NCBI RefSeq assembly: GCF_036884655.1
Contig: NC_088337.1
Location: 31,598,501 to 31,662,500 of the forward strand
Direction: 5' to 3'
Source: Musa acuminata AAA Group
Lineage: Eukaryota; Streptophyta; Magnoliopsida; Zingiberales; Musaceae
Length of the DNA stretch: 64,000 bases
Positions within the stretch are counted from its first letter, which is position 1; each line of letters opens with the position of its first letter. Shown piece after piece: positions 1 through 12,816 of the stretch. The notes under the pieces are model-generated. The model saw only the letters and a program-made list of their open reading frames with translations, did no database searches and had not been told where the DNA came from. A program made the position numbers and the translations under genes.

Positions 1-96
1 CTTATTGTGTTCATCAGTGAGTAATTATTCTTCCTGTGTTTTTGGTTTCCAGAACGATTATTAGTACTTGATCGCTTTGACATTGGCACTCTGTAT

Positions 97-1084
97 ATGG
101 CAGTGGGATCGGAGACGGTGATGGTGGACCAAGTCCCATTCGCTCCTGAGATCACGGTCACCAAACCATTAAGCCTCCTGGGCTATGGTAAGTCGGCACT
201 CATTTCGACCCATCATCCCTAACTTCGATGAATGGACACCATCCCTAACTTTCGACCCATTAAGCCTCCTGTACTCTTGTTGTTCTTGTGACGCAGGCGT
301 CACCGACATCGAGATTCATTTTCTACAGATCAAGTATAACGCGATTGGGATCTACATGGAGAAGGAGATCATTCAGCATTTAGCGGATTGGAAGGGCAAA
401 AAGGGATCCGAGCTAGCCGAAGATGATGTCTTCTTTGATGCTGTCGTTTCAGGTGACAATTACATATGACCATTAGGTCAGAGCAAGATATGGCTCCCAC
501 AGTCGGGTCTTTGTTGAAGGTTTGCAGTTCCTTGTATGCTTGCGGCAGACTATTTATCTTGATGACTCTACGTCGTCATGTGCAGCTCCAGTCGAAAAAT
601 ACTTCAGAATCGTGGTGATTAAGGAGATCAAAGGTTCCCAGTACGGTGTGCAACTCGAGAGTGCTGTGAGAGACAGATTGGCAGCCATCGACAAGTACGA
701 AGAGGAAGAAGAGGAAGCACTCGAAAAGGTCACCGAGTTTTTCCAGAAGAAGTACTTCAAGAAGGATTCTCTGATAACGTTTCATTTCCCTGCAGCTTCT
801 CGCACTGCTGAGGTAAATATCAGATCGGGATACACATATATAATAACCCTTCTCAAGACTGAGGAAAGAAGAAGAAAGAGGAATCAAGCCGAAACTGATA
901 TGTTTGGGTTTTACCTCTGCAGATATCCTTTGCGACGGAGGGAAAGGAGGAAGCCAAGGCGAAGGTGGAGAATCCAAACGTGGCTGAGATGATCCAGAAA
1001 TGGTACTTGGGTGGGACTAGGTCGGTGTCTCCAACCACTGTGAAGAGCTTGGCTGACAACCTTGGGACGATGCTCGCTCAGTAG
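97..1084 (+). CDS. CHIL: Chalcone isomerase-like protein (type IV CHI fold, CHIL/EFP)
   Basis: Four coding exons: 97-187, 297-452, 586-812 and 923-1084. All introns are GT-AG, and the joined frame of 636 nt gives 211 residues ending in TAG. The start at 97 gives [12 protein letters not shown], which fits the short N-terminus of the family. The protein matches the plant CHI-like type IV family in blocks such as [33 protein letters not shown] and LITFHFPAA. Members of this family are known to lack isomerase activity; they bind chalcone synthase and increase flux to naringenin chalcone and flavonoids in the cytosol/ER. The C-terminal part has an acidic Glu run near residue 120. The gene converges on the RING-H2 gene about 320 bp downstream. 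Family assignment is confident; the exact 5' UTR is not visible. Confidence 0.9.
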
Positions 1085-1405
1085 CTCTTGGGGTGACTAG
1101 TTTCGCGTATGGGCAAGAACAATAATCGTGAAATTTCGTACCAGGCGATGTACCGCGTGAGGTTTCATCCATGTTGCATGCGACATCATGTTTCCCGTAC
1201 CAAAAGGATGAACACTTTTAGCGGATATTTGTAGGGTTTGATTTGGATCACTTGTCTGAAATAAACTGCAGTAAGTACTAAAGTACGAAGAGTTTGTGTG
1301 CTAAAGAGATTAACATTATGTCTTCCGAAATGACAAATAGTTAGCATTGAGCTCCTCAATGCAGTCTGGAGGAAACAGAGGGTCGCCATGGTCGGTCCCT
1401 TCACA
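1085..1405. other. Convergent intergenic spacer
   Basis: This is the shared 3' flank of the CHI-like gene (+) and the RING-H2 gene (-). It presumably holds both 3' UTRs. No further gene or repeat was recognised. Confidence 0.6.
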
Positions 1406-1960
1406 CTACCGCGACGCCATTGTCCCATCTCCGGCCTCCGCCCCACATTGGTCGAGCAGCGAGCGTCGGCAAGTCGGGCACGAGGGCTGCAACGCAAGCC
1501 ACGCGTCGATGCACTTGACGTGGAACCCGTGATGACACTTGGGCAGCACCCGGACCTTCTCCCCATCGCCGAACTCTCCGAGACATATCGGGCACTCCGT
1601 CGCCGTGACGCCGGCCCCCGGCCCGTACACCTTCGTCGGGATCTGGCGGAGTGCCTTCTTCTCGAGTCCGGTAGCCGCCGTCGCCTCGGGGATCTCGAGA
1701 GCAAGACGGGGGCGGGCGCACCGGATCGCGCACCGCAAGATGGAACCCAGCCCCAGCGCACATACCAGAGTACAAAGCAGTGCTGCTAGAACGACAGGCA
1801 CGCTGGTAGTGAAATAAGCGTCGGCGGGGCCTCCAGCGTCCCCTGGCTTGGCTCCATCGGACAAAAGTGGTGGTGTGTCGGGGACTGTGTCGAGGAGCCG
1901 GCGCATGGCTGGCATCCGCATCGGCGTATGGTCCGTTAGTGCAGTGATAGGGAGGAGCAA
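1406..1960 (-). CDS. ATL-type RING-H2 finger E3 ubiquitin ligase
   Basis: Intronless frame of 184 residues from 1960 down to 1406. A downstream Met (MRRLLDT, about residue 19) is an alternative start. Residues about 50-78 form one hydrophobic membrane segment (SVPVVLAALLCTLVCALG). A basic stretch follows, then a GLD-like block (GLEKKALRQIP). The RING-H2 finger occupies about residues 119-160: CPIC, then KCHHGFHVKC, then SCPTCRRS, with the conserved IDAWL Trp. This is the domain order of the Arabidopsis Toxicos en Levadura (ATL) family. Those proteins are membrane-anchored E3 ligases that take E2-ubiquitin through the RING, often in defence or stress responses. Most ATL genes are intronless, as here. 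The substrate cannot be told from sequence. Confidence 0.9.
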   Translation of the reverse strand: MLLPITALTDHTPMRMPAMRRLLDTVPDTPPLLSDGAKPGDAGGPADAYFTTSVPVVLAALLCTLVCALGLGSILRCAIRCARPRLALEIPEATAATGLEKKALRQIPTKVYGPGAGVTATECPICLGEFGDGEKVRVLPKCHHGFHVKCIDAWLALQPSCPTCRRSLLDQCGAEAGDGTMASR

Positions 1961-2607
1961 AGGACGATGCGAAGCATCTCTTCTTTCTTCTTCCCCCCTC
2001 TTTCTTGCGAAATACCTAAGAAGGTTGCTTCTTCCCTGACAGTAACAGAGCAGCCTGTTAGATCATATATATGTCTAGGAAGCTTGGATTGAGGATTTGG
2101 TGAAGGAGGAGCAGGTGCAACAAAGCCTGCACGGACATGACCAGATATTGATGTTAGTCTTCCTGATGAAGCGATCATAGAAGCATATGACAAGGGAATT
2201 AGTTGAACATAAACAACATAGTTGAGGGGGTTGAGAAGTTGGTATAGGCATCACTGTCCCACCCAATCATATCTGACCAGAGTCGGGCGTCGATCGTCGC
2301 TGCATCAGAAGAGGAATCAATTGTTGGATAGCTTCGTGGTATGTATGTCTGATGAGGTTTCGGAGGAGCTTTGTTTCTGGTGTTCATATCAAATATCTAC
2401 ACCCACCTGATGGGATGATGCCATCTGTTGTGTGTCACAATGGGCAGTCCCTTTCCGAGACTGTATGATTGGATGATGGCTAGACTTTACAGCTGAGTGT
2501 CTTTTGATTTTTTTTGTGTACGCCATTTGCAAATATCTTCGTCGGATTGAGATTTTTTGAGGTGACGCTTGTCCCCTAGCGATCAAATAATGGATCATAG
2601 TACTCAA

Positions 2608-2608
<1 letters not shown>
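1961..2608. other. Upstream region of the RING-H2 gene
   Basis: This stretch lies 5' of the minus-strand ATL-type gene and presumably holds its promoter. No coding similarity or clear core promoter was recognised. It ends at an ATT microsatellite. Confidence 0.4.

Positions 2609-2701
<93 letters not shown>
2609..2701. repeat. (ATT)n microsatellite, about 31 units
   Basis: Uninterrupted ATT/TTA trinucleotide run of about 93 bp, the longest simple repeat in the window. It lies in AT-rich intergenic DNA between the RING-H2 and bZIP genes. Confidence 0.95.
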
Positions 2702-4139
2702 GATTCGAGATTACATAATTTTATTCGTATCTCGACATCTATATTGACATGAGTCGATATCTATTGAGGATAGCATCCGTATTAAAGCTTAATCTATCTT
2801 CAGGACGATGGTCATCGTGAACCTCGAATCATATATAAAGTTAATCTGAATCATTTAGTAAATTAATACATGATTGATTTATTAACCATATATAAAAATA
2901 TCCTTTTGGACTCATTTTACTAAAAGAATTATAATTTCTTGAATCACCCACTAAAATAAATTAGGGTATCAAAGATTTCAAATGATCGGATATATCGAAT
3001 ATCCTACTCAAATAGTAGATTTTATCTCTCAATTTTTGCTCTTGCATAAGTTCAATCGACTTAATTCAATGTAAATGAAAAGAACATTAAGATTATCGAT
3101 AAATGGCTAACGAAGTCAACCGTGACTACAATAAGATTTAAAATTATATAGATTTGAGCTGAACTAGTTTGACTAATATATATGAAATTATGTGTGAAAA
3201 ATCTAAATGATGAATTTATGAACCAAACATAATATATTTCACTATTATTTTTAATACTCAAATAAAATAAGATTATTTTTTAGTTATATTTTAATCTTCA
3301 TTTCACTATTATTTATGAACCAAACATAATATATTTCACTATTATTTTTAATACTAAAATAAAATAAGATTATTTTAATATTCAAATAAATGATGAATAT
3401 TCTATAGCGCATAATGCTGAAAGGTCGATTTGAAGGTTAACGATTCTTATTTTGATGATATAAATCATGATCATTCATTCACCATCTCTCAATAACTTAT
3501 GTTGATCGAAATCATGATTAATGACATAAGACACGATTATATATAACATCCAATCATATAAATTTTTTTTTTGAAAACTAAGTCCCTCACCGTCATCATC
3601 TCGAAGTAGTTAAAAAAGAAACACAAACGGTGATAGGATGATATGATAGAGATCAAGAGTAATTTCTTCTTTTACAAAATAAAAAATATTATCATGAGAA
3701 TAAATACAAAATATTTTTAAAAATAAAAATAAATATTTTTTTTTAAAAATTATCATATATATATATTTATATATATTTTTTGGTGCTGAAAAAAGAGAGC
3801 ATGAAGATCCCAACAAAGCAAACCATCTGTGCCTAAAGCTCACAAAAGTCCATGTGGAATTCTGGACCAAAGAAAATAAAGGAGACAGATTACCAACACA
3901 AGGCAATATGGGAAAAAAAAAAGAAAAAAAAAAGGATCCTAATTATGAAAAAGTAGGAACATACTTATTATTACCGAGGGGGTTAGCCGAGTTTATCCCC
4001 CTCTCCCTGTCTCTCCTGACATCCACAGTTCGTGTGCTGCCGGAGATCTCTCTCCCTCCTTCCCAATTTTTGCTTCCTCGCCTTGTGTCCGAATTAAGGA
4101 AGAGGGAGAAGCATCAACGTCGGACGAAGCGGCAGCCGA
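2702..4139. other. AT-rich intergenic DNA and bZIP 5' region
   Basis: Mostly AT-rich sequence with no coding similarity. From about 3960 it becomes C/T-rich and GC-rich, which looks like the promoter and 5' UTR of the bZIP gene at 4140. It contains a 97-bp-period duplication, annotated separately. Confidence 0.5.
3214..3375 (+). repeat. Direct repeat, two copies 97 bp apart
   Basis: A segment of about 65 bp beginning ATTTATGAACCAAACATAAT occurs at 3214-3280 and again at 3311-3375. I see about one mismatch besides the ends. The offset is 97 bp, so this is a short tandem duplication with a spacer. No function is evident. Confidence 0.85.
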
Positions 4140-7100
4140 ATGCCGTCGAAATCCTTGATCCCTCCCCCGACGACTCCCAATCCCAACCTCCCCCGCCCCA
4201 ACGCCCCCGTCGTGCCGCCGTCTATGTGCGGCGGCGGCGGCGACCTTGATCCCGCGCCGCATTTCGGAGGACCCCACCACCGGCGGGCCCACTCCGAGCT
4301 GGCCTTCCGGATCTCCGAGGACCTCCATCTGGGCCCCGCCTCCGAGGACGACGTCTTCCGGACTTACATGGACGTGGAGAAGATCGGATCGGGGATGGAG
4401 GACGGTGAAGCGCCCGCTTCGGAAGCAGCCGAGCACTCGGGCCCTCGGGATCGGTCGGCGGTGGATTGTTTGTCGGGGAACGAGGGCAATGCCGCCGCCC
4501 GGCCGAAGCATCGGCACAGCAACTCGGTCGATGCGTCCAGCTCTAGAGGCGAGGGAGTGTTCGGGGACGTGATGGAGGCCAAGAAAGCCATGCCGCCCGA
4601 GAAGCTTGCGGAATTGGCGGTGATCGACCCAAAGAGAGCCAAGAGGTTTGCACATTCCACCAACATTTCAGTCTCATTAGGGTTCCGCCGATGCCTGAAC
4701 TCTTCTTCTTGTTGGGTTCGTGACAGCATTGCTTGAATTGGGTTTCATTTTTCTCTTCGGAGGGGGTTGGATGCTTCCCTATATTGCTTCTCGCATCCAC
4801 TTGCTTTTGTGGACCGCATAACGGTTTTGTGATTGCCAGTGAGACAATCGACTAGAAATTGATCGAGTACAACGAAGTAGTCCACGATTTAAGTTATCCT
4901 TGTGTTGTTTCCTTACTCTTTCTCTTATTTTCGAGTAATCCTTTGATAGTTGTAAGTGCATCTCTTGCCCCATCAGGATGTTGCTTCATCTCTTTCCCAG
5001 ATTCTATTTCTATATCTTCAATGTATTGTCAATTTCCTGTTTCCAATGACTAGATCATCAAGCAAGATGAATTAAATGAAAATAAGCTAAAACTTGGCAA
5101 GTTGTCAAATTGAGAAATTTTATAATTCAGAGCTGCCTTATCTCGAAACATGAGAGCATAGCTGACAGTGATAGCTTTTATGTTGATGGTTTTATTCGAG
5201 AGGCTACCTCCAATCATGTCAAACATTTCCCTTAGTGAAACATGTTAGTCAATATAAACAAACATTATATGATGTGAAGCCATATCCTTAATTACAAAAT
5301 ATTTAAAATTTGGTTAAATTATGGACTCGAGATTGCCAATTAGCTACTAATTGTATCTTCTTGCCTCCACAATTCCACTTAGTTTCTTGTAGTCTCATTT
5401 TCTTCACGGAGTTATTTCTTGCGATGAGTGAAATGGACTCACAAATAAATTCATTTATTTGTGAATTTATTATCATATGTTTCTCCAAGCTTGTATGCTA
5501 GTATAAAAGCATATTTTGAGTTATTTGCCATGACTATATGCAGAATTCTAGCAAATCGTCAGTCTGCAGCTCGCTCGAAACAACGGAAAGCAAATTATAT
5601 TGTAGAACTTGAGCGAAAAGTACAGACTCTTCAAACCGAAGCTACCACTCTTTCAGCACAGCTTACACTGTTCCAGGTTGTTATAAGTTTTTTTTTTTTC
5701 ACTTTCTTTTGTGATTTATTTCTTCTTGCTTGTTAAGGCAATTAGTATGTTAGTATGTTTAATGTGCTACATTACGGACTCACTACAGTCTTGTTGCTGA
5801 TGCATCCGGGAGTGGCGGTTCATCCATCAAAACCATGAAGCAATTTGGTTCTAGTTGGACTAGATTTGTGAATTCCATCATGCTGGCCTGTTTTGATTTG
5901 TTCTTAAGTTGCAACCATTGTCAGCTTACGCGTAGGATTAGTCAAGTTTATGCTGCGTCTCAGTTGATGATTTGGTTTTAGTCTCAGGTAATGGGTCTTT
6001 GTTTGAGTCAGATTATGGATAAATTTGTTTTACATATGTTGGCTCTGTATTTCTGATTATCCACAGATCACTGATTTTGTCTTACAAAAGAATCCAAATG
6101 AGAATGAAAAAACAACTGGATTTGATTAGTAAATGTCCACGTTTCTGGAGTTGGTTAGAGTCTGTTTATCTAGGAATTAGAAAGAGTCAACAAGTTGGAA
6201 CTATTTGTGGCTAATGTTAGATCTTATGTCAAGTCCTAAAGAGAATTGTGTCTCATAAGGCAAATGGTACTGCTGGAATTACTTGAAGGAATCTATAGTT
6301 GGCTAGGGATCAAGTGTTTTATTTCCTTTTCTATCATCATTAGTTACTCTGACAGGGAAAGGAATAGTTAGTTTAATTATGGAAGTGAGGGACTAGCAGC
6401 TGTTGTAATAACTTGTATATGGTATTAATCATATAAAATATATTCTAATGTCTGGTTGCATGCTCTTTTCTTAATTTGTATATGTTCTGCATTTAGAATA
6501 ATCCATTTCTCCTCTATGCATGTCTTCTCTTCTGTCTACGATATGATATTATTTGTGCAGCCTATGTTTTGTTTAGTTTGAGCCACTGAATTTTTATGGA
6601 TAGCAATTTTTTTCTTTTTAGCAACAAATGGGTATTGGATTGTGCATAAAAAATCAGGATGATTTGAATTAATACTGTCAGTATGTGTTCCATTAACATG
6701 TTCACTTGCCTTAAACTAAAATATTCACACTGCACGTTTGGAAGAATTTGTCTGCTTTATGGTCTGCATTTAACAAGTTTGAGGCCTTTTTCTTCATGCT
6801 TCTCTATTGTCAGATAACTTCAGAAATATGACTAATATCTCTATAATTTTGTTGCCTCTTTCCAGAAAGATATATCCGAGTTGGCCACTGAAAATGCAGG
6901 ACTGAAGTTATGGCTACAATCTATGGAGCAACAAGCTCAGTTGAATGATGGTCAGGTTTTTTATCTTTCTCAAATTACAAAATTTTAAGAAGAAGAGAAC
7001 ATATACATGAATGTTTTATCTGTGTCCAGCCTTTCCTTGACCTGTTAGTTTCTGCTTTCTGCTGTTGGTGTCTTGCATGTGTTGTGTGCCATTACAAAAT

Positions 7101-9141
7101 TCAGTATATTCACACAAACATGCAAGCATGTAGACAGACAATTATGGAAACAATCACAAGCGCAGACACAGGAGAGATCCCTTCTATTGCTAGAGTCCTG
7201 ATTCAAGAACTGGTTCATGGCCTCAATATACTCTCCTTAACCGATGTCCTTTTCACATTTTATATGTTGTAAATATGAGCCTAGTTGACTTTACAAGATC
7301 TTCTTATCTTTCTTTTAGAGTCCTTTTTAGGATGTGCTTCGTGTTGGAAAATCAACTCCATACTGGGTGACATGCAACGGTGGCACACACAGATGAGTAG
7401 GTAATTCTAGTGCAGGGTCTTTTGTGATTGTGGGTGTTAAATTGAACATATTTTAGGGCCATATATGGATGAGTTGTGAAATAAAGTGTCAGCGGTGGGA
7501 GTGTAACATTGAGGAGCATCATGGAGATTGGAAAAGATTAGTGAGAAAGGAGAACTTGAATATTTAGATTTATCAAGCTATTATTTCTTTTACTTTGACC
7601 AATCGATAAATTACATTCTAAATGCTCGTTCTCTCTATTCATTCTTCTTCCTACCTCTCCATCTCTCCCTTTTATTTCTTCTTTCTTATGTTCCAATATC
7701 TCGTTTACATATAAGGATGCCTATAAGTTCCTGAGATCATTTATAAGTGCTGTAATCGATAGCCATCCATACTTGTTCACTATCAAGGGGAAGATGGCAT
7801 GGGATGCAGGTACAACATAATTTTGGTGCATCATTGCCGTCCCACTGAAGTCCAAATAGACTAGGTCAGCAAGCGGCTTTGAATACTTTCCCAGGACCCA
7901 TCTGCCTAGCCATCACCGTCATGTGTTTTTCATGAATCTGATCTCCCATGTGACTGACTGATGCTTACCACTTCCATGTCCAATTTAGCCTCCCTTTCGG
8001 AGTTTTGTCCCTCAGCACAACACCTCTCTGGGCCAAATGTACAGCCGTAACAAGGAACCTGACATCAAGCACCATTTTTGGTTTTTAGTCAAGCCTGGTT
8101 ATAATACATTGATCTTATGACTGTTTAGTGATATTATTGATTGACTCTAGATTTCTTTTTTATATGTTGAAGCATGGCAAGGTGTCAGATCACCATCACA
8201 GAACATTGAATTATTTTTACTAGAACAGTTCAGCAATATGTAGGTTTCCTGGTATATCCTTTTGCTAAGTCATTTCTGGTCTGCTTAAGAATTTATGAAC
8301 AGCAGCATATTAGCTTGCTTAAAAGGGGTTTTTCAATTCTTGGGTTGACTTTTGTCAAATTTACAAGTATTTAAATTTCCATGCAGACCCTTTGAATCCT
8401 GTTGGAGCTTTAAGAATTTATGAACTGCAGCATAGTAGGTTGCTTAAAAGGGGTTTCTCAATTCTTGGGACGACTTTTGTTAAATTTACAAGTATTTAAA
8501 TTTCCATGCAGACCCTTTTAACCCTGGTGGAGCTTAGATTTTGTTCTGTAGAAATATCATCATTTGTTAATTCTCCTGGTGGAGCCTCTCTTCTATACCA
8601 TCTTTATTTTTTTGAAGGTGAATCCAGTGAACAAAATTATTGGTAGAAGAATCCAGTAAATTTTGTTTGCTTTTGCTCCCTAGAATCAAATATTTTGTGT
8701 TAAAATTTGTTGTCATGGTGCTCTTCCTTTGCAGGATATACTTGTAGAACAATTGTATAAAATCGGAACTTCTTTATAACTGAAACATTCTTTAATGATT
8801 TGTCTTCAGGCGTTAGTGATGGGTTGAAGCAGGAAGTTGAAAGGCTTAAGATTGCAACCGGGGAAAAAGTGGAGAGAAGCGAGGCATATAATCTAGGACT
8901 CATGAACCTTCCTTTCTTACCGTTTGTGATGCCTTCACAGGAGCAACCACGAAATCATCAACGAGGCTTTGAATTTCAAGCTCAGATTCAGCAGTCTCAA
9001 CTTGATAACAACAGTGTGCCATCGAATATGATGCAGCAGGGTCACCTTATGGTACTGCCAGGAGTCGACATCAGAAAGGGCTCAGAGATTCTCAATCCAG
9101 ATAACTCTATCACCGCAAGTGAGGGCAGCTGCAATTCCTAG
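4140..9141 (+). CDS. Group I bZIP transcription factor (RF2a/VIP1/VSF-1 type)
   Basis: Four coding exons: 4140-4645, 5544-5676, 6866-6950 and 8810-9141. They join to 1056 nt, or 351 residues, all with GT-AG introns. Residues about 165-230 form the bZIP domain. The basic region has NRQSAARSK, with Lys where most bZIPs have Arg, a hallmark of group I. A leucine zipper follows ([20 protein letters not shown]) and runs on through LTLFQ into exons 3 and 4. Serine sites RRAHSEL and RHSNSVD resemble the phospho-serine/14-3-3 motifs of VIP1/RSG-type proteins. The C-terminus is Gln/Asn-rich. Members regulate vascular development, gibberellin genes or stress responses after phosphorylation-controlled nuclear entry. 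The exon 1/2 split inside KRAKR-ILANR is typical. Introns 2 (1189 bp) and 3 (1859 bp) are long; intron 3 carries a 125-bp tandem duplication. The exact subfamily member cannot be fixed. Confidence 0.93.
8287..8536 (+). repeat. Tandem duplication, 2 x about 125 bp, in bZIP intron 3
   Basis: The unit starting AAGAATTTATGAAC at 8287 recurs at 8412. The two copies align along their length with scattered substitutions, ending near GGTGGAGCTTA. Both copies include CCATGCAGACCC, so an AG acceptor-like site is duplicated inside the intron. Divergence of several percent suggests it is not very recent. Confidence 0.9.
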
Positions 9142-12100
9142 CAAGACTGCGAGCAACATGTTTAGTTTGATTCATCTGTCCAAAGCCCGACTTCATCAAG
9201 CTTCTCTCAAGGACGATGGTGTTTGATTCCATCTTCTTTTTGTGAGATATTATTATTTTTCATTTAAGATATGTGATTCAAATTTCTGAATGCCGTGTCT
9301 TCCTTGTTTGTAGATATTGCCATCTTCTCATTATTTGTTTTGGGGTTGATGACTATCTGACAAAGCTGTACTTTACTCTGTTTTATGTTGATGTTCTTGA
9401 AACTTTTAATTTTGATGACAAACATGCTGTGTTTTTTTCCTAACAAATTAAAATTTTGAAGCGATATGCTTTCTTTTGAGCTGGAAGATTAATTGGGATT
9501 GTTGTGAGTTTAGTGTTACAGTAAACCATGGTTAATCTTCTTTTAAGGTCAACCAACCAAAAGGAAGAAATGGGTGGGCCGGTGTGGTATGGTTTAATGG
9601 CTCCTTAGTGTCATGACCTAATGAGGTCGATTAGGGGCCATCTAGTATAGTTGGAGCTAAATTAAAATTTTAGCTTAATGAAACTTGGGATTCCAATTCG
9701 AGATCAAGTTGGAGTTTGAGCTCAAATACCGGATTAAAGTCGGTTTAAGCTTCACTTAAATTCGACTCGAATCAAGTTAAAGCTCAAATTCAAAGATGCC
9801 AAGGCAATCAAGATTCTCATAATCCTAAAAGTATTATGATTTTTTTAGTCTTAAAGACATTATTATGACTCTTTCGATCCTAAAAATAATATGACTCTTC
9901 CACACTTTTATACTTATAAAATCAAAAGATACAACAAATTCAAAGCATCCTAAAGTAGTTAAGTAGTAGCAACAAGTCCCAAAGTCGATTCTAGTTCAAA
10001 CTTACATCGAAAGTCAAAAGAAGATGAGTTCTTCCTCGTAGTCGAAGTCCTTTATGGATGCTTCATCCAACTATTACGAGAATTTCTAAAGCCATGATGT
10101 TGATGCTCACTGTCCAAACCTCCCATGGCGATGATTCGAAGAACTTGAACGACGAAGCTAGAAAGACGGTGAACACTTTTCTCGTCCATCCGCGCGGTGG
10201 AAAACTTTTATGGGTAGTACATTTGGTATGCGTTTCATGGTAAATGTATTCGGTTTCACATCGATTGATGAGCAGAGGAATCAAAATCATTAGGCCATTC
10301 ATGCGGCATACATCGAACGAGCGAACAGAGGCTCGAAACAGTCGGCGTTTTAAAGTGGAGACCGGTAGCTAACGCGTCCCTGTGACGGCCTCACCTCATC
10401 TGCTTACCAACTGCAGACACCAAACGTGCCCTGTCCTGTCCAGGTGACTTTAACGCCTCCCGCGAGAGTCGAAGGCAACGAACGCGGCAGCGCATATGCT
10501 GCAGTGGGTGAGGCTCGTCATCCTCTCCGGTCGGATGACGGCGAAGCAATGTTTGAGAGCGTCGGTGCTACTTCGACGTAGACCCCTCTTGTGGAGTCGG
10601 CATCCCCCTCTTGATTCCCACCGTCCAAATCGACTGGAGGTCACACTCATGGACGCCGCCCATGGATGTAGGGGGCCAAAATCCCATGGACTTGTTTGGT
10701 AGGCTTCGACGGTGTTGATCTCATAAGGTTTCATGGTGAGGTCTAAATTCTTAATTAAACACTATGATTAAAGATTCATCATACTCATCTTAAGATTTGA
10801 TTCAGTGATCACATATCCTGAATCGAACCATCTCATCGATTCCGATTCAATTTAGAATCATAAAATCGTGATCGGCTCAACCTAATATTAGACCAAAGAG
10901 CTTAATAAAGCAAGTGTACATATTAAAGAGAATCCAACTATGAAAGAAGATGGAATTTACCCAATTCCAGCCTCGCAAGAATAGCTGACGGGTGTATAGA
11001 ACCAACCTACTTATGTGAATCATAATCAGGTAAATCACAGAATCATCAACTCCGAGCAAGCGTAAGATTCTCTTGCTGTCCCAACTTACTATATTTCCAT
11101 CTTAAAATCCTTGGCATTTGCTAGTGCCATGTCTGAACCACCGGAGAATCCAAGGTCGTTGTCACTGTGCAGATAGGTAGGTGCACAGAGCAACGAAAGA
11201 AAGAAAGAAAGAAAGAAGGCAACAGGAGAAGGATATTGAAAGCATCCAAATCGTGGTAAGACGTAATGTCAAGCGATTTATCCGATCGGCTATACAATCT
11301 ATGATTGTATATTGAAACAACCACTGCATGATGCTGATGATGATAGCCATGCATTTCCAAGAACGTTAGTGGCATGTCATCGATCAAAGCCATTATCAGG
11401 TGCATATTTGGATCAACATTTTGAAGATGAGCCCGTAAGGCCTCAGGGTTTGGCGCTCACTGGTAAGAACGACCAAAGAACCGAGGTTTAAAGTGAAAAC
11501 CTCTCCTGCCCGATCCCTTCTATTATAATCGACTATAATCATGCATACAGTGGCAGTGGAAGGGTCTTTTCAGCTTCCCATCTCGTTGAGTCGTCTCTGC
11601 CGACAGTTCGGATGGCTTATAGAGTCCACGTGTCGTCGCCGCAGATGCTCTTCATCATCCATCAAGTCATGAAATCTTATACACATCTGAAAAGGTATCA
11701 AAATCCACGCAAGTAAATGTCAAAGGATAAATCTATCGTCTTGTTTCTGGAGGAATACGAAGCGTTCGCATCCGCCAAGCTGTTTCGAACGAGTTGCTTT
11801 TGTCTGAAGCAAACTCAACAGTTCATTCATGTAGAGATTCTTCTTGTGTTTGTAGTAAGAAAGACAAGTGCCATTCGAGAACACTATCCACTGATTAGGC
11901 ATAAGCGGCAATAGAGACGCAGACTGACCTGAGCATGGCGACGACAAGTTGTCGCCCACCTCACTTGCTCTGTCCGTGCTTTGGCCACCAAAAGCATCAT
12001 CCTTAACCTTCAGATGCGGAAAAGATAAGGACAGACGCGGTAATCCACAGCGTAGTTTCTCATAGGGCATCTTTGTGTACACGATGAGAAGGAACGAATG

Positions 12101-12219
12101 AAGTACCTCGTCCCGTTATCCGGTCCATTTATGTCATATCAATCAACAGGGACTCGCCCACACAAGATATGCTTCATTTAATATTTTCCATTATTTATCT
12201 CTATAATTATTCTGGATCG

Positions 12220-12274
<55 letters not shown>

Positions 12275-12816
12275 ATCGTCATGTGCCACAGTCTGCAATT
12301 AGAATGGCTCCAAAAAGACATTAGACCACTCCACGCCAAGCCGATTGACCGCGATGTCCGCAAACCCATGTGCTTCTAACATGGTAGGGCTGCTGCTGTG
12401 TTCTTCCTCTGATTTGGAAGCCCAATCTGCATTGCTCGTCCCAGTTAGTATATTAGTTAGTATTCATGCATGCATGCATGCATTGATGGCTGTCGTATCA
12501 AACAGATCACATGACGGACAATCTGCCACGTCAAGATTCCTGGCCTTGTTTATCACGTATCTTGTGATCGATCCTCGCCCTTAGGAATCACACCATCGAT
12601 GAGAGCATCGAGAGATGGCTTACTCCTTGTATTCACAGCAAACAGTGCAGGTGGTAAGGCGGTCCCCGTCATCCATAGTTCGGTACTCTCTTTGGAACAT
12701 CTGCATGTGCTCTTGATTTGGATATCTGCTGCTGCTGCTGCCACATGTTTCAGGGTTCCCGCCAAATTGAGTCTCCCATGCAAGGAAAGTTACGAAGCCG
12801 CTCGCCTTTATCTCCT
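9142..12816. other. Intergenic region between bZIP and expansin genes
   Basis: 3' flank of the bZIP gene, then AT-rich DNA with many degenerate direct words around 9600-10000 that may be retroelement remains. A more GC-rich patch lies at about 10300-10700, and a short GAAA run near 11190-11217. No recognisable protein similarity was found on either strand. A CATGCATG repeat lies near 12466-12484, in the expansin upstream region. Confidence 0.45.
12225..12270. repeat. (AG)23 microsatellite
   Basis: Uninterrupted AG dinucleotide run of 46 bp, about 0.6 kb upstream of the expansin start codon. Confidence 0.95.

Noticed and set aside
1388..1789. Open frame on the plus strand across the RING-H2 gene
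   Set aside because: It is an antisense shadow of the GC-rich ATL coding region with no domain of its own.
6951..6957. Alternative donor CAG|GTTTTT at the end of bZIP exon 3
   Set aside because: Using it would put exon 4 out of frame. The donor at 6951 (GATG|GTCAGG) keeps the conserved zipper register.
12225..12270. Repeat arrays considered as CRISPR or satellite
   Set aside because: All such arrays here are simple GA/CT/ATT/AT microsatellites without spacers. CRISPR is not expected in a plant nuclear genome.
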